Assembly: GCF_029852145.1 (NCBI RefSeq)
Contig: NC_079975.1
Location: 26,727,364-26,791,363, forward strand
DNA length: 64,000 bases
Reading direction: 5' to 3'
DNA from: Microplitis mediator
Taxonomy: Eukaryota; Arthropoda; Insecta; Hymenoptera; Braconidae
In this document: positions 1 through 12,450 of the stretch, one piece after another
How positions within the stretch are numbered: the first letter of the stretch is position 1
Layout: each line of letters opens with the position of its first letter
Translations under genes and position numbers: made by a program
The notes under the pieces: model-generated
Databases searched by the model: none
What the model saw: the letters and a program-made list of their open reading frames with translations, nothing else
Told to the model about the DNA's origin: nothing

Positions 1-2958
1 GTACGTTTAGAAATTGTAATTTTCCGTCATAGCGATCAATTATTTAATATTTTAATACGAAATTTCAATTTCCTAGACTTCAAACCCAAGATCAGAATTT
101 TGAATCCTGGGCAATATGGGTCGTCCTAATTTTTTTCAAAATTCTTATTTCCTGTCTGTCAAGTTTTTGTAACTGACACATTTCCCGCGTATTTAAAATT
201 TGAATTATAAAATTCATCCAAATTTTCTTTGATTCTAGATTTAAAAATTTTGAGTGACCCAACTTACCCCACATTTATTTTCCTTCCGTAAAATTTTTAA
301 AAAATTTCATATGGCTCATTTTGCCCCATTTACTATCCGAATACAAAAATTTGCGCGCCAAAGTCATTTCAAAGTTCAAAAAAAATTTCAATTTCCTAGA
401 CTTCAAACCCAATATCAGAATTTTGAGTCCTGGGCAATATGAATCGTCCTAATTTTTTTCAAAATTCTTATTTCCTGTCGAGTTTTTGTAAGTGACACAT
501 TTCCCGCGTATTTAAAATTTGACTTATAAAATTCATCAAAATTTTCTTTGAATCTAAATTTTAAAATTTTGAGTGACCCAACTTACCCCACATTTATTTT
601 CCTTCCGTAAAATTTTTAAAAAATTTCATATGGGTCATTTTGCCCCATTTGCTATCCGAATACAAAAATTTGCGCGCCAAAGTCATTTCAAAGTTCAAAA
701 AAAATTTCAATTTCCTAGACTTCAAACCCAATTTCAGAATTTTAAGTCTTGGGCAATATGGGTCGTCCTAATTTTTTTCAAAATTCTTATTTCCTGTCTG
801 TCAAGTTTTTATAACTGACACATTTCCCGCGTATTTAAAATTTGAATTATAAAATTCATCAAAATTTTCTTTGATTCTAAATTTTAAAATTTTGAGTGAC
901 CCAATTTACCCCACTTTATTTTCCTTCCGTAAAATTTTTAAAAAATTTCATCTGGGTCATTTTGCCCCATTTGCTATCCGAATACAAAAATTTGCGCGCC
1001 AAAGTCATTTCAAAGTTCAAAAAAAATTTCAATTTCCTAGACTTCAAACCCAAGATCAGAATTTTGAGTCCTGGGCAATATGGGTCGTCCTAATTTTTTT
1101 CAAAATTCTTATTTCCTGTCTGTCGAGTTTTTGTAACTGACACATTTCCCGCGTATTTAAAATTTGAATTATAAAATTCATCAAAATTTTCTTTGATTCT
1201 AAATTTTAAAATTTTGAGTGACCCAATTTACCCCACATTTATTTTCCTTCCGTAAAATTTTTTAAAAATTTCATATGGCCCATTTTTCCCCATTTACTAT
1301 CCGAATACAAAAATTTGCGCGCCAAAGTCATTTCAAAGTTCAAAAAAAATTTCAATTTCCTAGACTTCAAACCCAATTTCAGAATTTTAAGTCCTGGGCA
1401 ATATCGATCGTCCTAATTTTTTTCAAAATTGTTATTTCCTGTCGAGTTTTTGTAACTGACACATTTCCCGCGTATTTAAAATTTGAATTATAAAATTCAT
1501 CAAAATTTTCTTTGATTCTAAATTTTAAAATTTTAAGTGACCCAACTTACCCCACATTTATTTTCCTTCCGTAAAATTTTTAAAAAATTTCATATGGCTC
1601 ATTTTGCCCCATTTACTATCCGAATACAAAAATTTGCGCGCCAAAGTCATTTCAAAGTTCAAAAAAAATTTCAATTTCCTAGACTTCAAACCCAATATCA
1701 GAATTTTGAGTCCTGGGCAATATGAATCGTCCTAATTTTTTTCAAAATTCTTATTTCCTGTCGAGTTTTTGTAAGTGACACATTTCCCGCGTATTTAAAA
1801 TTTGACTTATAAAATTCATCAAAATTTTCTTTGAATCTAAATTTTAAAATTTTGAGTGACCCAACTTACCCCACATTTATTTTCCTTCCGTAAAATTTTT
1901 AAAAAATTTCATATGGGTCATTTTGCCCCATTTGCTATCCGAATACAAAAATTTGCGCGCCAAAGTCATTTCAAAGTTCAAAAAAAATTTCAATTTCCTA
2001 GACTTCAAACCCAATTTCAGAATTTTAAGTCTTGGGCAATATGGGTCGTCCTAATTTTTTTCAAAATTCTTATTTCCTGTCTGTCAAGTTTTTATAACTG
2101 ACACATTTCCCGCGTATTTAAAATTTGAATTATAAAATTCATCAAAATTTTCTTTGATTCTAAATTTTAAAATTTTGAGTGACCCAATTTACCCCACTTT
2201 ATTTTCCTTCCGTAAAATTTTTAAAAAATTTCATCTGGGTCATTTTGCCCCATTTGCTATCCGAATACAAAAATTTGCGCGCCAAAGTCATTTCAAAGTT
2301 CAAAAAAAATTTCAATTTCCTAGACTTCAAACCCAAGATCAGAATTTTGAGTCCTGGGCAATATGGGTCGTCCTAATTTTTTTCAAAATTCTTATTTCCT
2401 GTCTGTCGAGTTTTTGTAACTGACACATTTCCCGCGTATTTAAAATTTGAATTATAAAATTCATCAAAATTTTCTTTGATTCTAAATTTTAAAATTTTGA
2501 GTGACCCAATTTACCCCACATTTATTTTCCTTCCGTAAAATTTTTTAAAAATTTCATATGGCCCATTTTTCCCCATTTACTATCCGAATACAAAAATTTG
2601 CGCGCCAAAGTCATTTCAAAGTTCAAAAAAAATTTCAATTTCCTAGACTTCAAACCCAATTTCAGAATTTTAAGTCCTGGGCAATATCGATCGTCCTAAT
2701 TTTTTTCAAAATTGTTATTTCCTGTCGAGTTTTTGTAACTGACACATTTCCCGCGTATTTAAAATTTGAATTATAAAATTCATCAAAATTTTCTTTGATT
2801 CTAAATTTTAAAATTTTAAGTGACCCAACTTACCCCACATTTATTTTCCTTCCGTAAAATTTTTAAAAAATTTCATATGGCTCATTTTGCTCCATTTGCT
2901 ATCCGAATACAAAAATTTGCGCGCCAAAGTCATTTCAAAGTTCAAAAAAAAATTTCAA
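1..2958. repeat. Satellite array, ~320-bp monomers in 1,283-bp higher-order units
   Basis: Near-identical monomers of 318-323 bp follow one another head to tail. The landmark GTGACCCAA recurs near 254, 573, 896, 1219, 1537, 1856, 2179 and 2502. Monomers four apart are almost identical, giving a higher-order period of 1,283 bp. The array is cut by the window start and fades out near 2958. Each monomer has open frames of 62-89 codons, but these repeat exactly with the array and look like by-products. Each monomer also holds a TCATTTTGCCCCA motif that resembles motifs in the GGGGAGGG transposons further along. Confidence 0.95.
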
Positions 2959-4030
2959 AATGTAAAATTTAATTATTTTAAATTTACTCGCGCGTAGGCT
3001 CGTACGCAAACTCAATAAAATTCAAAATCCCTTACTAATTAACTTAATTTCACTTCCATTAACTCAAAATTACTTTGAACTATGACCCTATCGAAAATTT
3101 CCATTGAAATTTTCCAATAAATTTATTATCCTCAACAAAAAAAAAAAAATGGCAAATGTTTGATTTTATTTACGTTTTCTGTGTACACAAAAATTTTAGT
3201 CAAACGACTAAAAATGGCTCTAGCAAATAAACATTATTTTTATAGCAAGCCAATAAAGTTGATCGTGACGGGAAAATAAATAAAGTTATCATAGGAAATG
3301 AAGAGGATAAAAAAATATCGCAACAAGATTTCTTGAATAAAGTACACAAGTAGCTTTTATCGCGCGCGTATTTTTTAAAGATATATATTGACAAGAGCAA
3401 ATAAATCATCAGTGATTTATATATTTGCTTTCTTATATATAATATACCTTATATATTGTATATAAGAACAAAGTTTGTAAGTAAGTGAAAGGATTTATTA
3501 GCGGCTCGGAAATAATTGTTGTCAAACTAAGTGAACCTTACACTGCACTGCGTCTGTGTACTACAAGCTATTGTTGGCACCTCTGGTAATATTCTGAGCG
3601 AAACATGCGACTGAATTTCTGTCACAATCTCACAGTTACTGTTAATGTATGTGTACTTACTCGAAAGTATATATATATGCACACCTGCGTTTCATATCTA
3701 ATATAACCTACAAGTTTTAGGAGATAATTGACTTCAGGTGTGCAAAATTCTATCTCTGTACTAAAATTTATATATACTCATATATATGTATGTGTATATT
3801 TATGAATACTTACTCACAATATGAGTTTCTCATAATAAATTTTATTTTCATTAGAATTTTATTAAATCTACTAAAAAATCTCATATTAAATTTTAACTTT
3901 TAATTTCAAAAGTTATTATTATTAAAATATATAAATATATGAGGGTAAAAAAATAATGACCGTTTAAAGATTTTTATAAAAATTTTGAATTTGAATTTTT
4001 TTTCTCATAGAATTAAAAAGTTTTTATACA
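2959..4030. other. Gene-free AT-rich stretch
   Basis: No convincing exon, RNA gene or element boundary was seen. It contains poly-A and TA-rich runs and scattered stops in all frames. Confidence 0.6.
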
Positions 4031-5001
4031 CAGAAAAAAGAATTAGGGGAGGGTGGGGCAGAGTGGCCCCCCTAAGCCAATTATTATTTTTTGTGGTTTT
4101 CAACCATAGGATCACTTTACTTTTGTCCTATTTCGAACAAATTTATGGACATTTTGCCGAAATTCTGAAAAATTTTTTTTTTTTTTTTTGTGGGGCAGAG
4201 CGGCCCCCCTTCAAAAAGTGATAAAAAAATTTTTTTTTTCGTTTTTTTTTTTTTAAACTGTTTTCATCATTAAGAATGTATTTCTTTCTCTTGACAACTA
4301 TTTTTGGTTTTATATTACTCGAAAAAAATTTTTTAAAGCGTAAAAAATCGTTCACTCTCGATTACCTTAATTACTAATTGTTATTTAATAAAAAAAAAAA
4401 TCAATTCTATAATTTTACTTTATTTCAAAAATTTATCAACTAAAAAAAAAATTTAATTTTTATAAATTTTTAGTGACCAAATTTGCCTCTTACATAAAGA
4501 AACGGCCGAAAAATATGAAAAAATAATTTTTTTGGAAGTTTCGGCTGGTCCATTTTGCCCCAGGTGTTATGCGTAGGGCTATAAATGTGGAATTATAATA
4601 ATTTTTTTTTAATTTGACGATAAAAATATGAAAAAATCACTTTTTCAAAATTTTGGGCTTGTCCATTTTGCGCCAAATGTCATGCGTGAGGGTAAAAATG
4701 CGCAAACATATCGGATTTATAGTAATTAGTCGAAAAAAAAAAAATTTTTTTTTTGGTCAAAATTTCAGGGGGGCCGCTCTGCCCCACCCTCCCCTACTCG
4801 ACGTAAGAAATATTTTGAATTATGAATTGAAGACAAAAATTTTTCTTGCTCAAGAATTTTTTTCTCGCTCAAAAAATTTTTTTCTTGTTCTAAGAAAATT
4901 TTTTTTCACCCCAAGAAAACTTTTGTTTTCAATTTATATTACAAAAAATTTCTTGGGTCAAGTAAAAATTTTCTTGGAACAAAAAATCCTTTTCTTCTGA
5001 G
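4031..5001. mobile_element. CAGAAAAAAG-type miniature element, interrupted
   Basis: The left end CAGAAAAAAGAATT at 4031 and the body from about 4797 to 5001 match the intact copy at 9000-9243, which shares the body text AAGAAATATTTTG and the AAAATCCTTTTCTTCTG-like right end. Between these two parts sits the GGGGAGGG element 4046-4794. The simplest reading is a small inverted-repeat element later split by another insertion. Confidence 0.65.
4046..4794. mobile_element. GGGGAGGG-family TIR element with TA target duplication
   Basis: It begins GGGGAGGGTGGGGCAGAG and ends with the inverted sequence CTCTGCCCCACCCTCCCC, with TA on both sides (4044-4045 and 4795-4796). At 749 bp it has no transposase frame. 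Inside are further copies of the GGGGCAGAGCGG motif and of TTTTGCCCCA motifs. A 2-bp TA duplication is typical of Tc1/mariner-type transposition, so it is best called a non-autonomous element of that kind. The same family recurs at 21997-23696. Confidence 0.8.
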
Positions 5002-7542
5002 TACAAAAATACAAAGGGTGGCTATTTTGCCCCGTTGGAATAAAATTCAACTTGAGAAAAATTTCTATAAATAAGAGACCGGCCATTTTACCCCATCGTG
5101 ATAAATTTGTTTAGTAAAAATCTGGCCCATTTAACCGCAAACGGAAAGAAAAATTTTTAACGCAAGTGAATTTTGAGGGGATGTTAATTTAACGGCAACT
5201 TGTAGGTGATATTTTATTTAAATAATTTATAAAAGTTAGATTTGTTGGAAATGGTATAAATTTACTGAGCTGTGCAGTGCAACGCAATTGAGTTGCTCGT
5301 ATATAAATCAGGCGATTACGGTGTAAGAGCAATATCAAAGTTACATCGCAAAATATCGAAGTTTCTTGATATCTTTATCCCATCTCCCGAAGCACGGGGC
5401 TTTAAGTCAGTCTCTGTAAGCAGTTATTTCACAAAACCCTCTGAGCCAGAGGATTCCCTCGTACTTATTTTCCACGTCACTTTAAAGAGTTAATTTCTTC
5501 CGGGAATTCCTGCCACAGTGAATAATTTCTGATTGACTTCATTTTTAACGTTACTTCAAATTTTGTTTACCAACAGTAATTAGCACCCACTTTTTATCCC
5601 ACACTCTTTTTACTTTCACGCAAATCCCAGATACGGAGTACAAATTTTTTGTGAAAAATTTAATCCTTCGGCTGTCGCGAGCCTGCGTAGTTTTAATCGG
5701 GGATTAATTTTTTAAATATTCATTTATATTATTCTGGTATTTTTACGGTTGGATTTCTCAAATGTATATATTTTTTACGAGGGCGTAAAAAAACAATGAA
5801 TACAAAGATATATGTTGTACTAACAGACTATAAGAAAGCTTTTAATGACTCGTAAAAAGATATCTGAGGAAAATTTTTTTTTCGCCGAAACAATTTATTT
5901 TCTTTTAATGATTATTTTTTTCGTTCATTTAGATCTCATACTCTAGGTATTTTTACCCGTAGAAATTCATTATCAGCTTTATTGTCTATGAACTTTTTCG
6001 ATAAAAGTCTCAAAAACTTTTTTAATCAAATAAATATTTTAATCTTCTCAGTAACGTTATGTCCAAAATTTGACTGATAACTTTTATATTAATTTTACGC
6101 CTCAAATATTGAAAATATAAGAAAAGTCATGAGAATCATTTTTGTAGCTCTTCGAATTTCCTACAAAAAACATATCTATAAGTTTTCTTCTAAAACTAAT
6201 ATTTCAAGCACTAGAAGCTTTTGAAAAAAATTTTTGTAATTTCAAAAATTTGAGTGATTTTCAAAATTAATTTTACGCCTTAAATATCAAAAATATGTAA
6301 AAAGTTAAAGAGTACTTTTTTGTAGCTCTTTAAATTCTCTACAAAAAACATTCCATCGACTTTTCCGTAAAATCAATATTTAACAAAAAACTAAACCAAT
6401 TACCGCCAGTGGATATTTGAGTTATAAATTAACTCGAGGAAAAAAAAAAATCCTATTACTTTCCGATCATAAAACTTTCCAAAGACAAATTCGTTGTCAC
6501 AAGCAAGTCCTCGAGTGCACCGAGCAAGACTACTCAGTTTGATTTATTTTCACAGCTAAATCCCAACAAGCCGTAAAGAATCCTAAGCCAAAATTTCCAT
6601 AGGATTTTCCTGAATTCATCCCCGAAAGCAGTCGAGTAAGCAAGAAAGAGACTGAAGGAATTTGCTCCAGCAGTTTGAAATAAACCGCAACCGTGCAATG
6701 TTCTCAGGCAATTTATCGTCACCACTTACACAGGACTCTCAAGCCATTCTCTTCCTTAACCCTCTCAGTGTTTCCTTTGGCTTTTGAGGTCTACGCTAGG
6801 TCTTGAGTACATCCGACACTATTACATTGCAACTGTTGTAGCATATCAGCCTCCAACTTGTACCTTTGCTCCTTACATCTCAGTATTACAACAACCAACA
6901 ACTAAACCACTTTAAACCAAACCACATTCAACAGACCGTCTGCTCAATCCTCCTTTATTTCACTTAACATAATTTAATTTACCAAACTTCAACGAAGCGG
7001 GCGTATATTTTTCATGTCATCTCCATTTAAACTTAAATTTTCTGTACATCTTTAGCCAATTGAAGCAGTACAATTTCAGAAGCATGCGAATTAGTGGAAT
7101 AGAAACATCGCTTTCATCCCTAGGGATTAAAAGATGCATCATTTCTGCCCAACACGTTTGTTTTTGAGTTGATTCTCCATTTCAAAATGTCAGATTCGCA
7201 TTTCGCGCACCTCAAACGCGAAGCGTTGGTAGAGTTTTACCGTCGAAATGTCAGCCACCTCTTTTTTTTGTAAATCTTATTCTCACCAACCGACATGACA
7301 GTTGATACATACGTTATTGAAAGCAATAATGCATAGAGATTCCATGTCAACTGATCCTAGACAACTCGATTCGATTTAGCCTTTTAGCCTTTAGAATCTA
7401 TTAGATTGGCTTGGGATCAATTCGCTGCACACCGTGTGTGGAATAGGATAAAATGTGATTTCAAACCCTGTGATGCAAGTAAATCTTACCCTCGTCTGAA
7501 ATAGTTTTTTCCTCCCAAGGTACACAATATACTTTTCCATAC
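5002..7542. other. Gene-free stretch with short dispersed repeats
   Basis: No convincing exon was found; a 73-codon frame at 5272-5493 has no recognisable motif. Two diverged copies of a repeat of about 190 bp lie at roughly 6060-6220 and 6260-6390, with a third near 10670-10760. Each carries TTTTTGTAG and CTACAAAAA as inverted arms around a loop of about 15 bases. Confidence 0.5.
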
Positions 7543-8227
7543 CTGCACCGAAAGTTTGAATTCCTGTACCGCCCGTGTAAAAAAATTTTATGCATAATGA
7601 ATTTAGATCTAAATTTCATCACGAAACTCAGATCGTGACACAAATATAACTTTCATCATGAATTTGTATCAAAAATTTTAATCACGACAAAATTATGACT
7701 CAGTCAAATTTTTACCCAAGTGATCTGAAGTTCATTCACTAAATTAATTTTACAATCGAAACTGATTTACGATAATTGAGTACTTGATAGAAGAAATTTA
7801 TTGGTAATTTCTGAGTCGATAAATTTGACAAAAGGTTTAATTCAGTCAAGTTTCTATCGAAGTCATCCCAAGTCCAATTCAAATACATAATAATAAATTT
7901 TTAGAAGTGATACAGATTTACTAGACAAAAAATTGTGGGAGCAAATTCATGATGAAAGTCATATTTGTGTCACGATCTGAGTTTCGTTATGAAATTCAGA
8001 TCTAAATTCATTAGGAACAAAAATTTTTTTTACACGGGCGTTTAGCGGGAAAAAAATTGCACCTCTCTTATGAGAAAACAAATGGCCAAAATTAACGCAT
8101 GCGTCTCTTCGCAAAAACCGAAGCAGAAGTTTTAATTTTCACTTGCAGATCTGTTTGTTTTTTTTTTCATACGAGAAAAACGCAACTTTCTTCTGTCTAA
8201 ATAGAGCGGGAATTCAAACTTTCGGTG
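7543..8227. mobile_element. Inverted-repeat element (TGCACCGAAAGTTTG ends), interrupted
   Basis: The left arm TGCACCGAAAGTTTGAATTC (from about 7544) is repeated in reverse complement at about 8208-8227. Another inverted-repeat element (7572-8038) has inserted just inside the left arm. No coding capacity was seen. Confidence 0.6.
7572..8038. mobile_element. MITE with ~95-bp terminal inverted repeats
   Basis: The ends read CCCGTGTAAAAAAA and its reverse complement, and similarity continues for about 95 bp into each arm (shared text ATGAATTTAGATCT, GATCGTGACACAAATAT, ACTTTCATCATGAATTT). A CG dinucleotide flanks both sides (7570-7571 and 8039-8040) and may be the target duplication. There is no transposase frame. 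Confidence 0.75.
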
Positions 8228-8999
8228 CAGATCGCGACAATTTTATTTTCAGTAATCAATCGACTCAACCACTGGAAATTTGAACAGAATGAAGGATTAA
8301 TTGATTCGATCAAACTTTGACAGTGATTTCACCGGAAGATGAATCAGAGGCTTTTGCCGCAGGTAAACTAATCGAGTAATGCTGTAAATGATTATTCGGC
8401 AGTCACAATGGTATGCAACACAATGGAATACAATGAAATTCAACATACAACTTAACTGCAGGCAGAGAGCAGAGATTTAGAGTTATATTAGAGAAATGTC
8501 GAGTCGTGCATACATTGGGTGGAAATACTATTGGTGCAGATATAGATATAGATGTATATGAGAATAGAAGTCTGATGGACCACGTGCGATTTGTATTGGG
8601 GTTGATTCGTTGTCACAGTGTAACTATGCACACATTATAGCGGAATGTAATCGTGTGTTGTGTGCAGTGTATTGCGACGTAATCGCGTTAGATGCATAGC
8701 CAAATTAGCCGTGGGTTGAATTCTCTGATACGAATGGCAAATGTGGCTCTTGCTACTATACCATACGAATACATTATCGCTTGACCATCGCTAATAATTA
8801 CCTCACGATTAAACAAACCTATTTTTGCTAAAATCCATAATCTGCGAGCTTATTATTACAGTTGTTTATTTTTTATTCCGTGGCGGTAAATTTTGAAATT
8901 TCAAAATTCAATTTATTGGTATTTTGCTTAAAAAAATGGTAAAATTTTTTCTAAAGCTCGAAATTTATAATTTTATAATTTTTTATGATTTCAGGCCAA
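8228..8999. other. Gene-free stretch
   Basis: Nothing recognised: no long frame, splice-supported exon or RNA fold. Confidence 0.5.
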
Positions 9000-9243
9000 C
9001 ACAGTAAAAAAGAATTTCCTGGCGCAAGAAATATTTTGTATTATGAATTGAAGACAAAAATTTTTCTTGGCTCAAGAATTTTTTTCTCGCCTAAAAAATT
9101 TTTTTCTTGTTCCGAGAAAATTTTTTCTTATCCCAAGAAAAGTTTTGTTTTCACTTTATAATAAAAAAAATATCTTGAGTCAAGTAAAAATTTTCTTAGA
9201 ACAAGAAAAAATTTTTTGCACCAAGAAATCCTTTTTTTCTGTG
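9000..9243. mobile_element. CACAGTAAAAAAG miniature inverted-repeat element
   Basis: The left end CACAGTAAAAAAGAATTTC and the right end, read in reverse CACAGAAAAAAAGGATTTC, are matching inverted termini about 28 bp long. The 244-bp interior is made of runs like TTTTCTTG and CAAGAAAA. A split copy lies at 4031-5001 and a related, larger one at 32800-33341. Confidence 0.75.
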
Positions 9244-10767
9244 AAGAAAATTCAAAACTAATTTTTGAAAAGTTTTAAATTTGTGTTTAATGATCTGGAT
9301 ATTTAAATAAAAATTTTGTAGCCAAATTTCGATCATTTGAATGAAAGCTAATTTAATTTCGACTTTTCTGGCTTCAGTTTGTTCGATTGTTAAAAATTAT
9401 GGTTGCGACTCTTATTAAAAATAATTACGGAAAAAATTCAAAAGTTCATGAAAATGTAATTTGAAAGCTTTAACTACAAGCCCTTCTATGCAACTAATTA
9501 ATTAAATCGACAATTTTTCTTTTAAAGAACTAGCGCATGAAAAAAATAACGGATTTATTTCTTGTCCTAACTTTGGGCGCCATTTGACATTTAAATTTCA
9601 AAAGCTGCTTAGACTTAAAACTTGGCCATTATCATCATAATTATTATTAGAAAAAGTTTTCAAAATTCGTTGCCAAAATTTATTTTTGCTGAAAATTAAA
9701 AGATAAAAATAAAAAATACGGGAATAAAAGTCAGAAAAAAATTAAAGAATAGAAAATAAATAAAAATATAAAGGTACTAAAGAGAAACAATATATAAAAA
9801 TAAATAACCCAGCAGATAAGAGCAGACGTTAAAAATAAAACTAAAAAATGTAAACAAAAATATTTGGCTTGGTATTTCATAAGAGATAAAAGCTCAGCCA
9901 GCGATTGCCAGAAAATACAATGAAACAAAAGTTGCTTGCACAAGTAAAGGATAGTCTCGATTTTAACTTTTTGTTATTGTTTTTACTTTTGTCTACAGAA
10001 TATTACGATAAATAATATCAAGGTCTAGCCGCTAAAAATTAAACTCTCGAAGAAAAAATTAATTTTGTAAAATCTCTTTGTCTAATTAAAGTACAAAAGA
10101 AATAATTTTTTTTCCCATCAGAGTAATGGGATAATAAAAAAGAAGAGGAGATGGACGCGATGGGGCTGGGATGAAAATGGGGATGGAGATGGAAAGGGAG
10201 AGACGAGATATGTGAATAGATTCATGTCCACTGGCGTAGTTTATACCAAATAGAGGAACGTTTGCAATTAAATCCGTACTCTAATTAGTTCTCGAGCCAA
10301 TTCTCGATTTCAATGGAATTTCGAATGAAAGATCAGACCTAATCCGCTAACTAAAAATATTATTATTTAAGCTAACGAATTTTAAAATCACTGTGTGAAC
10401 TTCATCACAGATTACATACCAGAGCTCTTATTTTTTATAAAAACTAATCATGGAGGACATTTGGACTTCTGTATGTACAATTTCCTTTACTCTAATCCCG
10501 TTCAGTCGACAGTCTACAGGAGACGTAAATTTGTTAAATCAACCGGAACGAGACTTGAGTTTGTAAATACATAATAATGTACCACGTTTCCACAAAAATT
10601 TATTTTCATTTATTTTTTTATTTTAATTAAAACAATTTGTCGGCTTCAATTCTTATAAATCAAATTGCAGCTCAAATATTGAAGATGTGAAAAAAACCAA
10701 TCACATATTTTTTGTAGCTCTTTAAATTCTCTAAAAAAAATATCCCAACAACTTTTCTCTATAATTA
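9244..10767. other. Gene-free stretch
   Basis: No gene recognised. It includes a dispersed hairpin repeat near 10670-10760 (see 5002-7542). Confidence 0.5.
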
Positions 10768-11283
10768 GGGGAGAGAGGGGCAAAAGGGGGTACTTAAGAA
10801 AATACCAAGTTTTCGAGGACTCAAAGACGCTAAATCTTTTTTTTTTTTTAAATGTTCAAAGTAAATAGAAGAAATTTTCAGTTACCGTTGAAAAAAAAAA
10901 TTTTCATTTCTGCGGGCAAAGGGGTACCCCCTAAAAAAGGTAAAAAAAAAATTTCTGGATTTTAAACGAATTTGATTAAGTTTAATTTTTTTGTAAGTAA
11001 TTTACATGAAGAAAAATTATATTTTACATGTTTATTGGATACAAAAGAAGAAAAAAAATTTTTAATAGATTTTATCATAAAACAAACGTCATTAATATTT
11101 TTCAACTGACAATTGATTTTTGAAAAAGTTTACCAAAAAAAATTCAACGTAACGCTTATTAATAATTACAGAAGTGATTTTGGAATGTTTAAAAACCATT
11201 TAAAATATAAATTTTTTTTTTATTAAATTTTGGGGGTACCCCGTTTTGCCTAGTCTACCCCCTTTTGCCCCTCCCCCTTCCCC
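10768..11283. mobile_element. GGGGAGAG-subfamily TIR element with TA flanks
   Basis: It starts GGGGAGAGAGGGGCAAAAGG and ends with CCTTTTGCCCCTCCCCC followed by TTCCCC, flanked by TA at 10766-10767 and 11284-11285. Of 516 bp, the inner part has GGGGTACCCC motifs near both ends. It resembles the 4046-4794 element in its ends and flanks but not in its body, so it looks like a separate subfamily. Confidence 0.7.
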
Positions 11284-11285
11284 TA

Positions 11286-11846
11286 ATATTTAAATGATTG
11301 TTTTAAAATTTAAATTACAATAGTCTAGCCACCATAAGCCCGTCCTATGAAACGTAGGGGAAATTTTTCGCCCCGAAGTTTCAATATTAAAACCCACTCC
11401 CCTTCGGAGTAAATTTCACCCCAAGGGGATCAAATAAATAAACAGTCATCAGCTCCGGATTTAATCTAAAATTTTTTTACAGTAGTTTATAATTTCGACT
11501 TTTTAACGGAGGCTTATAACGAGCTGTCTGGTGAGAAGAGTTCAATGGGGGGGGGGGTGATTAGACAGTAACTGCCGATTAAGCGGGAGAGGCTTATGAC
11601 GTAGTCGACTGTAAAATATTTAATTGCGAAAATAAAAATATTCGATGATTAGTGTCAATTATAACACCAATTAATATTTAAACTAATGATATAAATTTAA
11701 TTGCAATTATTTTGTTACGCTTCATGTACTTTTATTTTTAATCGTAATTTTGCATGCGAAATCTAAATACACCAAATAATCTTATCTTATCGCCCCCACT
11801 AAAATATATATATCACGGGTACTATATATATATATATATATATATA
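11286..11846. other. Gene-free stretch with (TA)n
   Basis: Contains a run of ten G at 11547-11556 and a (TA)n tract at about 11823-11846 into which the next element inserted. No gene seen. Confidence 0.5.
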
Positions 11847-12448
11847 GGGGAGACCGGGGGCAAGAAGGCCCACCTCAAAAATTAACCAAAATTTTTTTTT
11901 TCTTGTTTTCTTTTGATTATCACAAATTTAGATTATTTACTCATTTTTAGCCCGATACGTGAAACTTGGGGCAAAATGAACCACTCAAAAATTCTAAAAG
12001 AAAATTTATTTCATAGTATTATAACCTAGTCATGATTAATTTAATAGAAATATCATTTTTTGGTTAATTGTATGGATTTGGATTAAAATAGAGCATTTGA
12101 AAAATTAAAAAAAACCAATAATCAATTTTCTACAGAAGTGAAAAAATGACTCGTATTATATCAAAAAAGGTTATTTCGAGTAATATTAAAGTAAATACAG
12201 TTGTTAAAAAGAAAAATATAAACATTTGTTACGCGGGAAATTTTTTTACAATTAAAAAAAAAAAAATTTTTTTTTCATTTTTTTCGGAGGGGGCCGTCTT
12301 GCCCCAAAAAAAAAAAATTTTTTTTCAGGAGCTTCACCAAAATTTTGGTGAATTGAGTTCAAGTTGGACAAGAGTAAATCGACTTGATGGTTAAAAGCCA
12401 CAAATAATAATAACCGGCTTAGGTGGGCCGTCTTGCCCCGGTCTCCCC
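11847..12448. mobile_element. GGGGAGACC-subfamily TIR element with TA flanks
   Basis: The ends are GGGGAGACCGGGGGCAAGAA and, in reverse, GGGGAGACCGGGGCAAGACG, flanked by TA (11845-11846, 12449-12450). It is 602 bp. The body keeps the layout of the 4046-4794 element: an inner GGGGC-rich terminus copy, a region resembling TTACTCTTGTCC, and TTGGGGCAAAATG motifs. No transposase is encoded. Confidence 0.75.
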
Positions 12449-12450
12449 TA

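Noticed and set aside
92..2776. Eleven open frames of 60-89 codons
   Set aside because: They repeat with the satellite period and have no independent coding signal.
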